Positions 8,689 through 18,175 of a stretch of DNA of 64,000 nucleotides are shown here, one piece after another; the stretch's first letter is position 1, and the number at the start of each line of letters is the position of its first letter. Source of the DNA: JAOADN01 sp049323795 (GTDB taxonomy: Bacteria > Pseudomonadota > Alphaproteobacteria > Rhodobacterales > Rhodobacteraceae); assembly GCA_049323795.1 (NCBI GenBank), contig JBMOOH010000048.1:6691-70690 (forward strand), read 5' to 3'. Below the pieces are notes generated by a model. The model saw only the letters and a program-made list of their open reading frames with translations, was not told the origin of the DNA and did no database searches. The position numbers and the translations under genes are program-made.

Positions 8689-9660
8689 TCAAGATGATGC
8701 GGTCCGGTGCCGGCCCTCCGCCGATATGTTGACCCAGTTCGCGGCGAATATCAGGGCCCCGCCCAGAAACACCCACGGGTCGAGCGGTTCGGCATAGGCC
8801 AGCGCGCCGACGATCGCGATCAGGGGAAGACGCAGGAAGTCGATCGGCGTCACGACTGTGGCCGGGGCGAGCGACAGGGCCATTGTCAGCCCGACATGGG
8901 CGGCGATCCCCGAGGCGCCGAGCATCAGGACCCACGGGATGAGCCCGGGGCCGGGGAGACGGACAGATCCGTCCCAGCCGGCGAAGGCCAGCCCCAGACC
9001 GGTCTGCATCAGGGTCAGCCAGAACAGGATCGACACGACGGGCGTGACGCGGGTCAGCCGCTTGGTCACGATCGCCGTCATCGCGAAGCACAGCGCCGAG
9101 GCGAGGGCCGCCAGCAATCCGGGCGAGACGCCTGCCGCCCCGAAGGGCCGCGCGACGATCAGGATGCCGGCGAAACCGAGCACGAGCGCGGCGGCGCGCG
9201 CGCCGCTCAGGCGTTCGCCGAGAAGCCATGGCGCGGCAAGGGCGACGAGGAGGGGCGACGAGAATTCGAGCGCGAAGAGCTGCGCCAGCGGAATGAGACC
9301 CAGCGCGAAGAGCCAGAGGTTCTGCCCGGCGAAATGGATCAGGTTCCGCGCCGCATGGACGGGCAGCCGCTGCGTGCCGATCTCGTCGAGCCTGCCAAGC
9401 AGCGCCGCGCCCGCCACCACCCCGGCAAGGCCCAAGGCAGAGCGGTAGAACATCATCTCGAACGTGTCGAGCGGTTCGGCGGCAAGGCCGATCTGCCTGC
9501 CCGCGACGGCCAGCGCCATGAACCCGGCGATCGATCCCGACATCCAGGCCGCGGCGGCGAACGGGCGACCGGGTGGCACGCCCGCCGCCGGGCCCGGGGA
9601 TGCTGGCGGAACGCCGCGGGGCCCTGGCGGGAGGGGCGGGGCCGATCCGGGCGGGCTCAT
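8689..9660 (-). CDS. EamA/DMT-superfamily transporter
   Basis: A 323-aa membrane protein with two five-helix EamA halves. A Pro/Gly-rich cytoplasmic N-terminus of about 36 residues precedes the first helix, SIAGFMALAVAGRQIGLAA. Its ATG overlaps the stop of the amidotransferase gene (ATGA), so the two are a translationally coupled pair. It belongs to the same superfamily as the gene at 6484-7422 but is clearly a different subgroup. The link to a glutamine amidotransferase-like enzyme suggests transport of an amino or amide compound; this is inference. Confidence 0.87.
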   Translation of the reverse strand: MSPPGSAPPLPPGPRGVPPASPGPAAGVPPGRPFAAAAWMSGSIAGFMALAVAGRQIGLAAEPLDTFEMMFYRSALGLAGVVAGAALLGRLDEIGTQRLPVHAARNLIHFAGQNLWLFALGLIPLAQLFALEFSSPLLVALAAPWLLGERLSGARAAALVLGFAGILIVARPFGAAGVSPGLLAALASALCFAMTAIVTKRLTRVTPVVSILFWLTLMQTGLGLAFAGWDGSVRLPGPGLIPWVLMLGASGIAAHVGLTMALSLAPATVVTPIDFLRLPLIAIVGALAYAEPLDPWVFLGGALIFAANWVNISAEGRHRTASS

Positions 9661-10364
9661 ATCCGTGCAACCCAGGCCCGGGCGATGGCGAGGCCGGCAG
9701 CGTCGGCGGTCCCGCCGCGGTCTGCCGCAAGCGCGCGGTGCTCGGCGATCCAGCCCGGGGCCTTCGCCTCGATCAGGGCCGGGAAGGTCCTCACCCAGTC
9801 CTCCACGACCGCGCGGTTCGCCTCGAAATGGAACTGGGTGCCATAGGCGGCGCGGCCGAACCGGAAGGCCTGCCGCTCGGCCCCGCAGGACCGCGCCAGA
9901 TGGACCGCCCCGGGCGGCAGCGAGAAGCTGTCATCGTGCCACTGGAAGATCGGAAAGCGCTCGCCTGCCGCCGAAAGCACCGGGTCGCGGCGCCCCGCCC
10001 CGGTCAGGCTCACCTCGTGCCAGCCGAATTCGGTCGCCGCGCCGATCTGGTTCTCGCCGCCGCATCCGCGGGCAAGGATCTGGCTTCCGAGGCAGACGCC
10101 GAGGACCGCCCTGCCGGCCTCTGCGTAGGCCCGCATGAGCCGCGACAGCGCCGGCAGATAGGGGTGACTGTCATCGGCAAGCGCGTTCTGTTCGCCGCCG
10201 AGCACGACAAGGGCGTCGGGCGCGCCGGGGTCGCCGGGCGGAGACGGCAGGGAATCGCCCGCGAAGGCGCGGACGGTGTCGATCCGCGTCCCTGCCTCGG
10301 CCAGCGCGATGCCGATCTGTCCGGTGCGTGACAGTGCGGTATTCTCGACGATCGTGACGCGCAA
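9657..10364 (-). CDS. Class I glutamine amidotransferase (GMP synthase-like domain)
   Basis: A 235-aa stand-alone amidotransferase. The nucleophile Cys sits in GVCLGSQILARG and the catalytic His in YGTQFHFE, with the usual strand LVVLGGEQNA before them. I start it at a TTG (10364), because AAGGAG lies six bases upstream and the family fold begins right there with LRVTIVEN; the longer ATG form from 10496 adds 44 residues of low-complexity sequence. Such proteins hydrolyse glutamine or gamma-glutamyl compounds. It is coupled to the DMT transporter by an ATGA overlap and diverges from guaB. Confidence 0.83.
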   Translation of the reverse strand: MRVTIVENTALSRTGQIGIALAEAGTRIDTVRAFAGDSLPSPPGDPGAPDALVVLGGEQNALADDSHPYLPALSRLMRAYAEAGRAVLGVCLGSQILARGCGGENQIGAATEFGWHEVSLTGAGRRDPVLSAAGERFPIFQWHDDSFSLPPGAVHLARSCGAERQAFRFGRAAYGTQFHFEANRAVVEDWVRTFPALIEAKAPGWIAEHRALAADRGGTADAAGLAIARAWVARI

Positions 10365-10513
10365 CCCCCGCTCCTTCCGGCCCGGTTCCGGGCCGGAAAC
10401 TGACAGGTCCGCCGGCGCGCGCAAGCCCTCGCAGCCGCGCGATCCGCACTTGCCTTCCGGACGCGCGCATGAAACAGGGAACCGCCAGACGACCATCTGC
10501 CGCGGGGGCTGAA

Positions 10514-11962
10514 GTGGAGATTCGCGAGGCGCTCACCTTCGACGACGTGCTTCTGGTCCCGGCGGCATCGAGCGTGCTGCCGTCCGAGGCAGACGTGTCC
10601 ACCAACGTCACCCGGAGCGTGCGGATGAACATTCCGCTCCTGTCTTCGGCGATGGACACGGTGACCGAGGCGCGCATGGCGATCGCGATGGCGCAGGCCG
10701 GCGGCATCGGGGTGATCCACCGCAACCTCGACCCCGAGGCACAGGCTGCCGAAGTCCGCCGGGTGAAGCGGTTCGAGAGCGGCATCGTCTATGCCCCGAT
10801 CACCCTCACTCCGGACCAGACGCTGGCGGATGCGAAGATTCTCCAGGACCGCTACAGCGTCACCGGGTTTCCGGTCGTGGACGAACAGGGCAGGGTGCTC
10901 GGCATCGTCACCAACCGCGACATGCGGTTTGCAAGCGACGACCGCACGCCGGTCCGCGCCATGATGACGGGCGAGAACCTCGCCATGCTGCGCGAACCCG
11001 TGGACCGCGAGGAAGCGATCAGCCTGATGAAGGCGCGCCGGATCGAGAAGCTTCTCGTGACCGACGGGCAGGGCAAGCTTACCGGCCTGCTCACCCTCAA
11101 GGACACCGAAAAGGCCGTGCTGAACCCGCTGGCCTGCAAGGACGAACTCGGCCGGCTCCGCGTCGCGGCGGCGACGACCGTGGGCGATGCGGGGTTCGAG
11201 CGGAGCGAGCGGCTGATCGAGGCGGGTGTCGATCTGGTGGTGGTCGACACCGCGCACGGTCATTCCGAGGGCGTCGCGCGGGCCGTCGAACGCATCAAGC
11301 GGCTGTCGAACACCGTGCAGGTCGTGGCCGGGAACGTCGCCACCGCCGAGGCGACGCGGGCGCTGATCGGGGCGGGGGCGGATGCGGTCAAGGTGGGCAT
11401 CGGCCCGGGGTCGATCTGCACCACGCGGATCGTCGCCGGCGTCGGCGTGCCGCAGCTCACCGCCATCTTCGATGCGGCGTCGGCGGCCGGAGAGGTGCCG
11501 GTGATCGCCGACGGCGGGATCAAGTATTCCGGCGACTTCGCCAAGGCGATCGCCGCAGGCGCGAGCTGCGCAATGGTCGGGTCGGCCATCGCCGGCACGG
11601 ACGAGAGCCCCGGGGAAGTGATTCTGTATCAGGGCCGCAGCTTCAAGAGCTATCGCGGCATGGGAAGTCTCGGCGCGATGGCGCGGGGATCCGCCGACCG
11701 CTATTTCCAGAAGGATGCAGCCTCGGACAAGCTCGTTCCCGAGGGGATCGAGGGGCAGGTGCCCTACAAGGGCGCGGCGGCGGCGGTGATCCACCAGCTC
11801 GTCGGCGGCCTCCGCGCCGCGATGGGCTACACGGGCAACCGCACGGTGGCCGAGATGCGCGCCCGCTGCCGGTTCGTGCGCATCACCGGCGCGGGCCTGC
11901 GCGAGAGCCACGTCCACGACGTGCAGATCACCCGGGAAAGCCCCAACTACAGGGCGGGATGA
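10514..11962 (+). CDS. guaB: IMP dehydrogenase
   Basis: A 482-aa enzyme oxidising IMP to XMP with NAD, the first step of GMP synthesis. The TIM barrel is split by a pair of CBS domains (about residues 90-200). The active-site loop GIGPGSICTTR holds the catalytic Cys302, and the flap RYFQKDAA is present. I choose the GTG at 10514 because the family starts at VEIREALTFDDVLLVP; the in-frame ATG at 10469 would add 15 atypical residues and has no ribosome-binding site. It diverges from the amidotransferase gene and is followed at 28 bp by rsmB. Confidence 0.95.
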   Translation: MEIREALTFDDVLLVPAASSVLPSEADVSTNVTRSVRMNIPLLSSAMDTVTEARMAIAMAQAGGIGVIHRNLDPEAQAAEVRRVKRFESGIVYAPITLTPDQTLADAKILQDRYSVTGFPVVDEQGRVLGIVTNRDMRFASDDRTPVRAMMTGENLAMLREPVDREEAISLMKARRIEKLLVTDGQGKLTGLLTLKDTEKAVLNPLACKDELGRLRVAAATTVGDAGFERSERLIEAGVDLVVVDTAHGHSEGVARAVERIKRLSNTVQVVAGNVATAEATRALIGAGADAVKVGIGPGSICTTRIVAGVGVPQLTAIFDAASAAGEVPVIADGGIKYSGDFAKAIAAGASCAMVGSAIAGTDESPGEVILYQGRSFKSYRGMGSLGAMARGSADRYFQKDAASDKLVPEGIEGQVPYKGAAAAVIHQLVGGLRAAMGYTGNRTVAEMRARCRFVRITGAGLRESHVHDVQITRESPNYRAG

Positions 11963-11990
11963 TGCGCCCCGAGAGCAGAGCGCCCGCCGA

Positions 11991-13220
11991 ATGACGCCGC
12001 CCGCCCGCGTCGCCGCGGCGGCGGAGCTTCTGGATCTGATCCTGGCCGGCACGCCGGCCGAGCAGGCCCTGACCCGGTGGGCGCGCGCCAGCCGATTCGC
12101 GGGTTCCGGCGACCGGGCTGCGGTCCGCGACCTCGTCTTCTCGGCGCTGCGGATGCGCCGGTCGCTCGCCGCCCGCGCCGGCGCGCCGGATGCGCCGGGT
12201 GGGCGGGCCCTGATGATCGGGCTGACCGCCGAGCGCGGAGAGGACCCCGACACCGTGTTCACGGGAACGGGCCATGCGCCCCGGCCCCTGACCGGCGAAG
12301 AGCGCGCGCGGCTCGTCGCCCCGGCCGGTCCCGCGACGGAAGCCGCAGCACTCGACGTGCCGGACTGGACCCTTCCGCTCTTCCGCGAGACGCTCGGCGC
12401 CGCCTGTGCGTCCTCGCTTCTCCTGATGCGGCAGCGGGCTCCGCTGTTTCTGCGCGTGAATCTCGGGGTCGGCGGCAGGGACGACGCGATCGCGCGGCTT
12501 GCGGCCGAGGGCATATCGGCCGTGCCGGTGGCGCTCTGCGCGACAGCGCTGCGCGTGACGGGCGCGGCAGAACGTGTCCGGCGGTCCGCCGCCTATCTGT
12601 CCGGGCTGGTCGAGCTGCAGGACGCGGCCAGCCAGGCCGCCTGCGCGATGGTGCCGCTGAAGCACGGCGCGAGGATACTCGATCTCTGCGCGGGGGGCGG
12701 GGGAAAGACCCTTGCGCTGGCGGCGCGGGCGGTGGCCGAGGATCTGCCGGCGACATTCTTCGTCCATGACACAAACCCCGCACGAATGCGCGACATCCGG
12801 CCCCGTGCCACCCGTGCCGGGCTGTCGGACCGTTCTCGTTTGGTGGACATTCGGTTTCTGGCCACGTCCGATATTGTTACCGCCGGGCCCTTCGATCTGG
12901 TTCTGGTCGATGCGCCCTGCACAGGGTCCGGCACCTGGGCGAGAACCCCCGATGCGAAGTGGAGGGCGACGCCGGACAGTCTTGCCGCGCTCTGTGCCGT
13001 GCAGTCACAACTTCTTGAAAGCGCGGAAAAACTCGTCGTTTCGTCTGGGGGGGCTGTGGCCTACATGACCTGTTCGCTGTTCGCCGGCGAGAATGTCCGG
13101 CAGGTCCGCCAGATCCTTGCGCGGAGACCTGGCTGGCGGATCGCAGCCGAACGACAATTCGCTCCCCAGGACGGGGCCGACGGCTTCTACATCGCTGTAA
13201 TAACTGGAAAAGATTCTTGA
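11991..13220 (+). CDS. rsmB: RsmB/NOP2-family RNA (cytosine-5) methyltransferase
   Basis: A 409-aa SAM-dependent rRNA m5C methyltransferase. It has an N-terminal NusB-like helical part, the SAM-binding motif ILDLCAGGGGKTLALA and both conserved cysteines: Cys310 in VDAPCTGSGTW and Cys361 in YMTCSLF. In this family the second Cys attacks C6 of the target cytosine and the first aids release. The probable target is 16S C967, by family. It follows guaB closely and may share its transcript. Confidence 0.88.
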   Translation: MTPPARVAAAAELLDLILAGTPAEQALTRWARASRFAGSGDRAAVRDLVFSALRMRRSLAARAGAPDAPGGRALMIGLTAERGEDPDTVFTGTGHAPRPLTGEERARLVAPAGPATEAAALDVPDWTLPLFRETLGAACASSLLLMRQRAPLFLRVNLGVGGRDDAIARLAAEGISAVPVALCATALRVTGAAERVRRSAAYLSGLVELQDAASQAACAMVPLKHGARILDLCAGGGGKTLALAARAVAEDLPATFFVHDTNPARMRDIRPRATRAGLSDRSRLVDIRFLATSDIVTAGPFDLVLVDAPCTGSGTWARTPDAKWRATPDSLAALCAVQSQLLESAEKLVVSSGGAVAYMTCSLFAGENVRQVRQILARRPGWRIAAERQFAPQDGADGFYIAVITGKDS

Positions 13221-13272
13221 CTGGCAACAATCTGCCGGAAATGCTCGGTTCAGAAGAGCGATCGTTTCCGAA

Positions 13273-13288
13273 TTAATCGGCAGTTAAC
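13273..13288. promoter_or_regulatory. CtrA-type box upstream of cckA
   Basis: The sequence is TTAA (13273-13276), seven bases, then TTAAC (13284-13288). This is an exact match to the full CtrA consensus TTAA-N7-TTAAC. It ends 46 bases before the cckA GTG, a natural promoter position. It suggests CtrA feedback on the gene for its own upstream kinase. Confidence 0.65.
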
Positions 13289-13334
13289 ACTTTCGGCGCC
13301 GTATTGGGCGACCCGAATCCGAACGGAGCCGCTG

Positions 13335-15641
13335 GTGTCCAGTCTGGCGCCTTTTCCTGTTCCACTTTCACGGACGGCCCAGGTGCTCGCTCCGAGGCTG
13401 GGCTTTCTGTTCGCTGCGGCATTCCTGCTCGGCCTCCTCGCCCTCGTGGTCCCGCGCGGGGTGCCTGCGCTCGCCCTGCTGTCCGTGGCAGGTACGTTCG
13501 TTGCCCTCGGGCTGACGATCGGGCTGCTTTCGGCCCGGGCGAAACGGGTGGAGTCGCTTCTGCGCGACCGCATCGCGCAGTTCATCGACAACGACGCCAG
13601 CCCGAGCTTCACCACCGATGCCGACGGCGAGATCGGCCATCAGAACCGCGCGGCTCTGGAGCGGTTCGGGTCACGCGGCGGCCAGACGCTGACACGCGCG
13701 CTGGGCGAAATCTTCGCAAGTCCCTCGGCCGTGCTCGCCCGGCTCCAGGCGCGGGCGGAGGCGGCGGGGGCCGCGCGCGAGGATATGGTGACGCGGCGCG
13801 GGCATGTCCGGCTGGCCGTGCACAAGGTGAGCGGGGGCGCCTTCCTCTGGCGGCTCGAAGACCTGTCCGAACGGCCCGTGGGCGGGCGCGGGGCAGAATC
13901 GTCGAGCCTTCCCATGATGACGGCCTCGCGCGCCGGGACCATCCTCTTCATGAACGAATCCTTCCGCCGTGTCGTCGGCGAGCGCGTGAAGTCCATGGAC
14001 CGCGTGTTCCGCGACCTGCCGCTCCGATCCGGCGAGGTGCACGAGGTCTCGACGCTCAAAGGTCCGGTGCGCGCAACGGTCCACGTCGTGGACGGGGCGG
14101 GGGGCCGGACGGAGGTCTACCTGCTTCCCGCGCCGGCGCGCGGCGAGTCCGCCACGGACGACCCGGCCGCGTTCGAGATGCTGCCGGTCGCCCTGATGCG
14201 GATCAACGCCGATGGCCGGGTGCGCGAGATCAACCGGGCGGCCCGCGGCCTGATCGGTCCGGTCGAGACCGGGACGCCGCTCGCCGAACTGCTCGAAGGG
14301 CTGGGCCGCCCTGTGGGCGACTGGCTGGCGGACGCCCTCGCCGGCCGCAGCGACGGCCGGCCCGAGGTCCTGCGCGCCCGAAGGACCGAGAGCGAAAGCT
14401 TCTTTCAGGTGACGCTCAAGCGGACCTCGGACGGGACAGGTCCGGGCCTCCTCGCCGTCATCAGCGACGCGACACAGCTCAAGACGCTCGAGGCCCAGTT
14501 CGTCCAGAGCCAGAAGATGCAGGCGATCGGCCAGCTCGCGGGCGGGGTCGCGCACGACTTCAACAATCTTCTGACCGCGATAACAGGGCATTGCGATCTT
14601 CTTCTGCTCCGGCACGACAGGGGCGACCCCGACTACGCCGATCTTGTCCAGATCAACCAGAACGCCAACCGGGCGGCCAGCCTGGTCGGCCAGCTTCTCG
14701 CCTTCTCGCGCAAGCAGACGATGACGCCGAGGGTCATCGATCTGCGCGACACGCTGTCGGACCTCACGCATCTGCTGAACCGTCTCGTCGGGGAAAAGGT
14801 CCGCCTCACGCTGTCGCACGACCCGACGCTCCGGCCCATCCGGGCCGACCGGCGGCAGATCGAACAGGTCATCATGAATCTCGTCGTGAACGCGCGCGAT
14901 GCGATGCCGCAGGGCGGCACCATCAAGATCACGACCGAGAACCTGCACCTGTCCGAAGCGCTGATGCGGGACCGGGCCGCCATTTCGCCCGGGGATTATG
15001 TCGTCGTCCGCGTGACGGACGAGGGGACGGGGATACCGCCCGACAAGATCAGCAAGCTCTTCGAGCCGTTCTTCACAACGAAGCGCACGGGCGAGGGGAC
15101 CGGACTCGGCCTGTCCACTGCCTATGGCATCGTGAAGCAGACGGGTGGCTTCATCTTCTGCGACAGCGTGGTCGGGTCGGGCACGACGTTCACGCTGATC
15201 TTCCCGGCGAACGACCATTCCGAGGTGGCCGAGCCCGAGCCGCCGCCGCAGATGGCACTGCGTCCGCTCCGCGAGGGGGCGGGCGTGGTGCTTCTCGTCG
15301 AGGACGAGGCGCCGGTGCGCGCCTTCGCAAGCCGGGCCCTCAGGCTTCGCGGCTATACGGTGATCGAGGCCGGCAGCGCGGAGGAGGCGCTCCGGGCCCT
15401 GTCCGACCAGGCCCTCAATGTGGACGTCTTCGTCACCGATGTCATCATGCCGGGCATGGACGGACCGTCATGGGTGCGCGAGGCGCTGAAGAACCGCCCC
15501 GGAACGCGCGTCGTGTTCGTGTCGGGCTATGCCGAAGAAAGCTTCGCGTCGGAACGGTCGGAGATACCGAACTCGGTCTTCCTGCCGAAACCGTTCTCGC
15601 TCAGCGAACTCGCCTCGACGGTTCAGAACCAGCTTCACTGA
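13335..15641 (+). CDS. cckA: Hybrid sensor histidine kinase CckA
   Basis: A 768-aa inner-membrane hybrid kinase at the top of the CckA-ChpT-CtrA phosphorelay, which in Rhodobacterales controls motility and gene-transfer-agent production. Two transmembrane helices lie at about residues 20-70. Weak PAS-like regions follow (about 85-390). The HisKA domain carries His407 in GGVAHDFNNLL, the ATPase has its N and G boxes (MNLVVNARDAM, GTGLGLSTAYGIVKQ), and the C-terminal receiver has Asp702 in FVTDVIMPGMDG. The stretch SQKMQAIGQLAGGVAHDFNN is highly typical of CckA. The start is a GTG with GGAG six bases upstream; a perfect CtrA box lies in its leader. Confidence 0.93.
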   Translation: MSSLAPFPVPLSRTAQVLAPRLGFLFAAAFLLGLLALVVPRGVPALALLSVAGTFVALGLTIGLLSARAKRVESLLRDRIAQFIDNDASPSFTTDADGEIGHQNRAALERFGSRGGQTLTRALGEIFASPSAVLARLQARAEAAGAAREDMVTRRGHVRLAVHKVSGGAFLWRLEDLSERPVGGRGAESSSLPMMTASRAGTILFMNESFRRVVGERVKSMDRVFRDLPLRSGEVHEVSTLKGPVRATVHVVDGAGGRTEVYLLPAPARGESATDDPAAFEMLPVALMRINADGRVREINRAARGLIGPVETGTPLAELLEGLGRPVGDWLADALAGRSDGRPEVLRARRTESESFFQVTLKRTSDGTGPGLLAVISDATQLKTLEAQFVQSQKMQAIGQLAGGVAHDFNNLLTAITGHCDLLLLRHDRGDPDYADLVQINQNANRAASLVGQLLAFSRKQTMTPRVIDLRDTLSDLTHLLNRLVGEKVRLTLSHDPTLRPIRADRRQIEQVIMNLVVNARDAMPQGGTIKITTENLHLSEALMRDRAAISPGDYVVVRVTDEGTGIPPDKISKLFEPFFTTKRTGEGTGLGLSTAYGIVKQTGGFIFCDSVVGSGTTFTLIFPANDHSEVAEPEPPPQMALRPLREGAGVVLLVEDEAPVRAFASRALRLRGYTVIEAGSAEEALRALSDQALNVDVFVTDVIMPGMDGPSWVREALKNRPGTRVVFVSGYAEESFASERSEIPNSVFLPKPFSLSELASTVQNQLH

Positions 15642-15750
15642 TCGGGCCCGGGCGGGACGGGCACCGCAAGGCGTTGCGGGCGATCCTGCCGGTCGCGCAA
15701 GGCATCGGGGCGGGCAGTCCCCACGCCGCGCGCCCGGGCGCCCCGGACGC

Positions 15751-15820
15751 GCGCAATCGCCGGCGCAATCTCTGGCGCAATCTCTGGCGAAATCTCCGGC
15801 CAGCTACCGGCCAGCTACCG
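15751..15820. repeat. Two adjacent tandem arrays (12-bp x4 and 11-bp x2)
   Basis: Four 12-bp units of the type GCGCAATCTCTG run from 15751 to 15798; units two and three are identical and the outer two have two or three changes each. They are followed directly by two identical 11-bp units GCCAGCTACCG (15799-15820). They are non-coding and look like slippage products. Confidence 0.8.
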
Positions 15821-15845
15821 GCCGGAGTTCCTCCGGGTGCCGGAG

Positions 15846-15873
15846 GGACGGGGACGGGGACGGGGACGGGGAC
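15846..15873. repeat. GGGGAC hexanucleotide repeat
   Basis: About four and a half perfect copies of GGGGAC in a row. The G-rich strand has at least four G-runs and could fold as a G-quadruplex; that is inference. It lies in non-coding DNA 230 bp after cckA. Confidence 0.85.
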
Positions 15874-16078
15874 GCGCGGACGATCTCTGCGGACTGAACG
15901 CAACGTCTGAACGGCCCCGGACTGTTCCCACCCCCTGCGGACAATCGCGCCGGAAAGCTGCCGCACATTCCGCGCGGCCCGATCTGTCTCAACCCTCCGC
16001 CGGCCCGCCCTCCCCGACAGGCACGCCCCCCTGCGCCACGGGGATCCGCCGGGAAGCGGGGGGAAGCAGCCCGCGCCC

Positions 16079-16672
16079 CTATCCGAGGGAGTCGTAGATC
16101 GCGTAATCCGGCGCGAAGCGGTCGAGGAGCGCCCGCCGGAGATCGTCCCGGAGCCCGAGGCCGCGCGGCGGGGAGACGTTCAGCCGGGGCAGGGTGATCT
16201 CGCAGCCGAACGTGTCCTCGAGGTGGTGCAGGAACGCCCCGATCCGTTCATAGCGGAAGATTCGGTCCGCCAGCACCGCGCCGTCCTCGCCGCAGAGAAA
16301 CTCGGCCTGCGAGACGAGGCGCGCCCAGGCGGGCGGGACGTCCGACAGGTAGGCCTCGACGAAGCGCGAGAAATCCGTGTCGCCGGGCACGCGCTCGGCC
16401 GGCGCAATGTCGTCGCGGCAGCGTGTCCGGAACCAGCTTCCGAGCCAGTCGACCGGGTCGCGCATCAGCGCGACCGTGCGGAACCGGCCGCCGCCGAGGC
16501 GCTCGAGAAGCGGGGCGATGCTGTCGCGGTATCCCCGCGCCGACAGGTGCATGAGCTCGTGCGGCCGCTGCAGGGCGACATGGGCCAGGGGCGCCAGCGC
16601 GGATTCGACCGATGTCGAACCCGTCTTGGTATTGGCAAGGAATACAAGCCGTGCAGACCAGAAGATGAGCAA
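16079..16672 (-). CDS. Sulfotransferase-family protein
   Basis: A 197-aa protein with the PAPS-binding features of sulfotransferases: the N-terminal loop LVFLANTKTGSTSVESAL, and the 3'-phosphate region ALMRDPVDWLGSWFR near residue 70. Its small size and lack of a signal peptide suggest a cytosolic enzyme; the acceptor is unknown. The start is a TTG at 16672 with GAGGTG just upstream; no in-frame ATG precedes the PAPS loop. It converges with cckA and diverges from recA, a neighbourhood I recall as usual for Rhodobacterales. Confidence 0.78.
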   Translation of the reverse strand: MLIFWSARLVFLANTKTGSTSVESALAPLAHVALQRPHELMHLSARGYRDSIAPLLERLGGGRFRTVALMRDPVDWLGSWFRTRCRDDIAPAERVPGDTDFSRFVEAYLSDVPPAWARLVSQAEFLCGEDGAVLADRIFRYERIGAFLHHLEDTFGCEITLPRLNVSPPRGLGLRDDLRRALLDRFAPDYAIYDSLG

Positions 16673-16927
16673 TCCGCACCTCGCCGCGCTCCGGTGTCAT
16701 GCCGGCCGCGGCGTTGGTATCGCAGGGCGGACCGGAAGGGCAATAGCGGCCGGACGGCGCGGCGCGCCCATCGGGGCGCGCGGCACCCTCCGGGCAACAC
16801 TCGCATTCCCCGGGCGCGCTGACGGCGGTTGCCGCAACAGCCGGGCCGCCACCCGGGGTCAGCCTTCCTCAAGCTCCGTAAACCGGCCGTTAACCGGACA
16901 GTGCAAGTCTTGATGCGTAAATTTCTA
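16673..16927. other. Non-coding stretch upstream of the recA promoter
   Basis: I see no gene here. Near 16879-16894 there is TAAA-N7-TTAAC, one mismatch from a CtrA box. The AT-rich part from about 16900 leads into the recA promoter. Confidence 0.5.
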
Positions 16928-16956
16928 TTGATCTGTTCCTGTTTTGATCTCATAAG
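16928..16956 (+). promoter_or_regulatory. recA promoter (-35/-10)
   Basis: TTGATC (16928-16933) and CATAAG (16951-16956) are separated by exactly 17 bp. Each hexamer matches the sigma-70 consensus at four of six positions. The LexA box begins five bases after the -10, covering the expected start of transcription. Confidence 0.55.
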
Positions 16957-16960
16957 GCGC

Positions 16961-16975
16961 GAACAGGTCAAGAAC
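16961..16975. promoter_or_regulatory. LexA (SOS) box of recA
   Basis: The sequence is GAAC-N7-GAAC, which read on the other strand is GTTC-N7-GTTC, the LexA operator known for alphaproteobacteria. It lies 50 bases before the recA ATG and directly after the -10, so LexA would block initiation until DNA damage. Confidence 0.85.
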
Positions 16976-17025
16976 AACCGGCAGCATTGCCGCCCACCCC
17001 GGCATATGGAATAAGGATCCGATCC

Positions 17026-18099
<1,074 letters not shown>

Positions 18100-18138
18100 G
18101 GGCACTTTCGCGACCGCAATCTCCATGCTACCGTGAAG

Positions 18139-18164
18139 CGCGGCCCCCCCGTGGCCGCGTCTTG
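18139..18164 (+). terminator. Candidate terminator after recA
   Basis: A perfect 7-bp stem CGCGGCC/GGCCGCG (18139-18145 with 18153-18159) encloses a 7-base loop and is followed by TCTTG. The T-tract is weak, as is common in high-GC genomes. Confidence 0.4.
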
Positions 18165-18175
18165 CGCCGGGACCC

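Larger units (their letters stand above)
15642..16078. other. 437-bp gene-free stretch with short tandem repeats
   Basis: Between the convergent cckA and sulfotransferase genes I see no credible coding frame. What it holds is three clusters of short perfect or near-perfect tandem repeats (15751-15798, 15799-15820, 15846-15873), annotated separately. The remainder is GC-rich with no clear promoter. Confidence 0.6.

Noticed and set aside
15751..15873. CRISPR array
   Set aside because: Units are 6-12 bp and directly adjacent with no spacers; no cas genes are near.
13304..15910. An 868-codon plus-strand frame overlapping cckA in another frame
   Set aside because: The cckA frame shows all kinase and receiver motifs; this frame is Arg-rich and shows none.
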